From Nematostella vectensis (Eukaryota > Cnidaria > Anthozoa > Actiniaria > Edwardsiidae), in the NCBI RefSeq assembly GCF_932526225.1, contig NC_064044.1, forward strand, positions 13,408,953 through 13,468,952: a stretch of 60,000 nt of DNA. Direction: 5' to 3'. The stretch's first letter is position 1. Each line of letters starts with the position of its first letter. Shown one piece after another: positions 59,301 through 60,000 of this stretch. The notes beneath the pieces are model-generated. The model was given only the letters and a program-made list of their open reading frames with translations. It did no database searches and had not been told where the DNA came from. The translations under genes and the position numbers were made by a program.

Positions 59301-59659
59301 CAGTATGGCACGTAGTTAGAAAAGCAGTCATTACTAGGCCAGTATGGCACGTAGTTAGCAAGGCAGTCAATACTAGGCCAGTATGGCACGTAGTTAGAAA
59401 AGCAGTCATTACTAGGCCAGTAGGCCTCATCATCATCATCATCATCATCTTTCTTATTCTCATCAACAGGATCAGATGGAGCTACTCGCCCGCTCATTAC
59501 AAGAGCAGAGATTCAAATCAGAGGTACACGCCATCTTGTAATTCACTCAATAATTATTATTCTAGGCTAATCCACATACTCTGCTTACAGCATCTTCAAT
59601 GCCAACTGAACGATCTGACGTCACAGTGGAATGACCTGACTGAGTTGCACCAGAACGAG
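42469..59659 (+). CDS. TMCC-family transmembrane and coiled-coil domain protein, C-terminus beyond the window
   Basis: Exons: 42469-42505, 44428-44532, 45432-45475, 46212-46315, 46904-47102, 47794-47859, 48083-48167, 49843-49891, 50106-50199, 50782-50837, 51350-51382, 54223-54246, 55000-55097, 55985-56093, 56393-56449, 57441-57567, 59470-59523, 59591-59659; 470 codons, every junction in phase. After a Ser/Pro-rich N-terminus (MSRSPSNSPRKK) comes the coiled coil KIAHAIARLKRKIDKTKEQI, then KTNFERKNQKTNATISQLQR and KLQKYHKAL, IAREVFK, GVKENIKGISG, KPLEIANLIKNRFGS, and after an acidic variable part LNDLTSQWNDLTELHQNE. These match TMCC1/2/3 in order, including the LTELHQNE motif. Family members are ER membrane proteins with two C-terminal membrane helices, which would lie to the right of the window. 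The last visible exon is phase 0, so at least one more exon follows. TMCC paralogue number cannot be assigned. Confidence 0.9.
45745..46225 (+). repeat. 66-bp tandem repeat built on the acceptor at 46211
   Basis: Each unit ends with a copy of the acceptor and exon start: TGTGTCAAGGCTTGTTATGGGGAG in variants against the true junction GTGTCAAG|GCTGGTGATG then GGGAC. About seven copies spaced 66 bp, in the TMCC intron 45476-46211. Confidence 0.88.
48608..49731. mobile_element. DNA transposon-like element with about 45-bp inverted termini
   Basis: Left end CAAGAGACCATGATGTAAGA then GAACGAATCCCC; right end GGGGATTCGTTCTCTTATAT then CATGGTCTCTTG. About 1.1 kb with no recognisable transposase, in the TMCC intron 48168-49842. 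Confidence 0.7.
50245..50660. repeat. Direct repeats around an inverted-repeat MITE
   Basis: AACACGGCGAACCCTAA at about 50250 recurs at about 50611 with similar downstream sequence. Between them, at about 50420-50600, AGATCTCATTTTTTGTGC then TCTGTCCTCT pairs with AGAGGACAGACGTACGC then AAAAATGAGATCT. Confidence 0.65.
50690..50756. repeat. Short palindrome just before a TMCC exon
   Basis: TAATGTATACTCTGCTTGGC then AGCCGC pairs with GCGGCTGCTAAGCAGACTAC then GTAATGTA. It ends about 25 bp before the acceptor at 50781. Confidence 0.7.
50871..51082. repeat. 42-bp tandem repeat, five copies
   Basis: Unit ACTTCATATGTAGGAGGATT then AAGCCGTGTTCCGATGTGCAAA split as listed, with small variants. In the TMCC intron 50838-51349. 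Confidence 0.93.
52868..52976. repeat. Short inverted repeat
   Basis: CCATCTACACGAGCAATTTT pairs with AATTTGCTTGTGTAGATGG, with AT-rich interior. Confidence 0.6.
53230..53300. repeat. (TA)n microsatellite
   Basis: About 34 TA units without interruption. Confidence 0.97.
53413..54129. mobile_element. PIF/Harbinger-like element with TAA target duplication
   Basis: TAA at 53413-53415 and 54127-54129 flanks ends GGGCCCGGTCGCACTAGCAA and TTGCTAGTGAGACCGGGCCC, with GATGTTC and GAACATC continuing the arms. A 100-codon frame at 53645-53947 (starts MKGKKSAAFRLDVP) is inside; it is not recognised. About 711 bp. Confidence 0.65.
54368..54553. mobile_element. Short inverted-repeat element
   Basis: ACTCCGAAATGAAGTCTAAT then GTCTTGTAAGTGTTGAA pairs with TTCAACACTAACAAGACATT then AGACTTCATTTCGGAG. 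Arms of about 37 bp, 186 bp overall. Confidence 0.75.
55128..55340. repeat. About 34-bp tandem repeat, six copies
   Basis: Variants of AAGGCCCTTGAATAGGTCAC then ATGACCTCTTGTCCT. Starts about 30 bp after the donor at 55098 in the TMCC intron. Confidence 0.88.
55345..55475. mobile_element. Degenerate copy of the GCGGATCTA element
   Basis: Shares CTCAGTGACAAAGGGGGGAG and TTGTTACATATGGCTT with 3134-3281; termini GCAGATCTAGC and TCCGCCACTG are diverged. Confidence 0.55.
55645..55905 (-). mobile_element. MITE, full-length copy 2 of the element at 212-451
   Basis: Ends ACACCTATTTCAATAA and TTTGAAATAGGTGT. The interior matches copy 1 in reverse: AGACCAATCACTGCTT against AAGCAGTGATTGGTCT and CCATGGTATTTTT against AAAAATACCATGG. 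Non-coding, in the TMCC intron 55098-55984. Confidence 0.72.
56441..56690 (+). repeat. About 36-bp tandem repeat carrying the donor at 56449
   Basis: Exon end and donor TCACGCAAG|GTTAGT recur, for example ATCACGCAAGGTTAGTCCGT near 56585 and TCATGTAAGGTTAACCCGT near 56633. Intervening units read CACGCAATGCTAGTCAATCA then AGCAAAGTTAATACGT. Confidence 0.85.
56692..57314 (-). mobile_element. PIF/Harbinger-like transposon with transposase remnant, inserted in a minisatellite
   Basis: TAA at 56692-56694 and 57312-57314 flanks nearly perfect inverted ends of about 48 bp (GACGCTACGATTTTTGCCTA and TAGGCAAAAATCGTAGCGTC). On the minus strand a start MADRRTVVTAALAAAI (57152) and, in another frame, MEELRLAKDPRDCRRYLRMD (57028-56969) resemble the N-terminal part of Harbinger transposases. 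A frameshift separates them and the rest of the gene is missing, so it is non-autonomous. Confidence 0.8.
57572..59425 (+). repeat. 39-bp minisatellite, about 47 copies
   Basis: Unit GGCCAGTATGGCACGTAGTT then AGAAAAGCAGTCATTACTA, with variants GCAAGGCAG and CAATACTGG that themselves recur in blocks. It starts at intron base +5 after 57567 and ends about 40 bp before the acceptor at 59469. Since 39 is a multiple of three, one minus frame repeats a 13-residue unit for 635 codons; this is not a gene. Confidence 0.97.
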
Positions 59660-60000
59660 GTAGTTTTACATGTTGCCATGAGTTTTGATAAAACTATATC
59701 GATGAAATAACCCAATCATGATGAAACAACACAACAAGTGTCTGGAGCAAGGGCTTAAAGAAGGCCAATCACGCCGCCATTTCATGCTCCCGTTCAATGC
59801 CGAGTCACACAAATAATCTATTTCCATCGGATTATTCAAGGGAGTAACTGGGAAACTTTCAATCAATTACCATTATAAATGTATAAGTTCTCAATCGTAT
59901 ATTGTTACTTTGAATTTTTCTTGCAAATTAACCGCTGTAATTTTTAAATATCAACAATAACAAAAGAAGTTGATAGACATTCTTTAAAGCAAAACCTTTA
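59660..60000. other. TMCC intron running off the window
   Basis: Follows the donor at 59660. No further exon seen before the edge; the exons for the membrane helices must lie beyond. Confidence 0.6.

Noticed and set aside
57559-59466. 635-codon minus-strand frame with a 13-residue repeat
   Set aside because: It is the 39-bp intronic array; unit length divisible by three keeps a frame open. TMCC exons on both sides join in phase across it.

Overview
The window is animal nuclear DNA: split genes with GT-AG introns, inverted-repeat transposons and very large intronic tandem arrays. The main gene is a fusion of a catalase-related allene oxide synthase (cAOS) domain, a PLAT domain and a lipoxygenase (LOX) domain. 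That architecture is known from corals and their relatives, so an anthozoan cnidarian is the most likely source. The species cannot be read from the sequence.

Layout. About 0-2.9 kb holds dispersed repeats and GAT-rich microsatellites. 2.9-26.5 kb (+) is the AOS-LOX fusion gene: 18 coding exons were found, all phases agree, and only the extreme N-terminus was not located. 27.3-30.5 kb (-) is an RNF181-type RING ubiquitin ligase, five exons, complete and convergent with AOS-LOX. 32.5-37.8 kb (-) is a seven-exon FAM216-like gene. 39.7-41.6 kb (-) is a tentative three-exon gene for a 65-residue protein. It shares a divergent upstream region with a TMCC-family gene (transmembrane and coiled-coil) that runs from 42.5 kb (+) off the right edge, with 18 exons seen and the C-terminal membrane segments missing.

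Two observations stand out. First, the AOS-LOX protein is intact across about 1,046 codons, yet by eye alignment to coral AOS-LOX it has lost the heme-site residues of the AOS half (distal His and Asn, proximal Tyr and its partner Arg) and two of the three iron-binding histidines of the LOX half. It looks like a double pseudoenzyme kept as an open frame, not a decayed gene.

Second, tandem arrays fill 10 of 17 AOS-LOX introns and 5 of 17 TMCC introns. Several arrays are built from the splice junction itself: the repeat unit contains the last exon bases plus the donor (after 7375, 17580, 20707, 21681, 56449) or the acceptor plus first exon bases (before 46212). The 35-bp array after 21681 repeats its donor about 90 times. 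This suggests that local tandem duplication of AG|GT-containing junctions seeds intronic minisatellites here. Roughly a quarter of the window is tandem repeat. Several small inverted-repeat transposons have readable target sites, including a PIF/Harbinger-like element inserted in a minisatellite and a TTAA-flanked piggyBac-like MITE.
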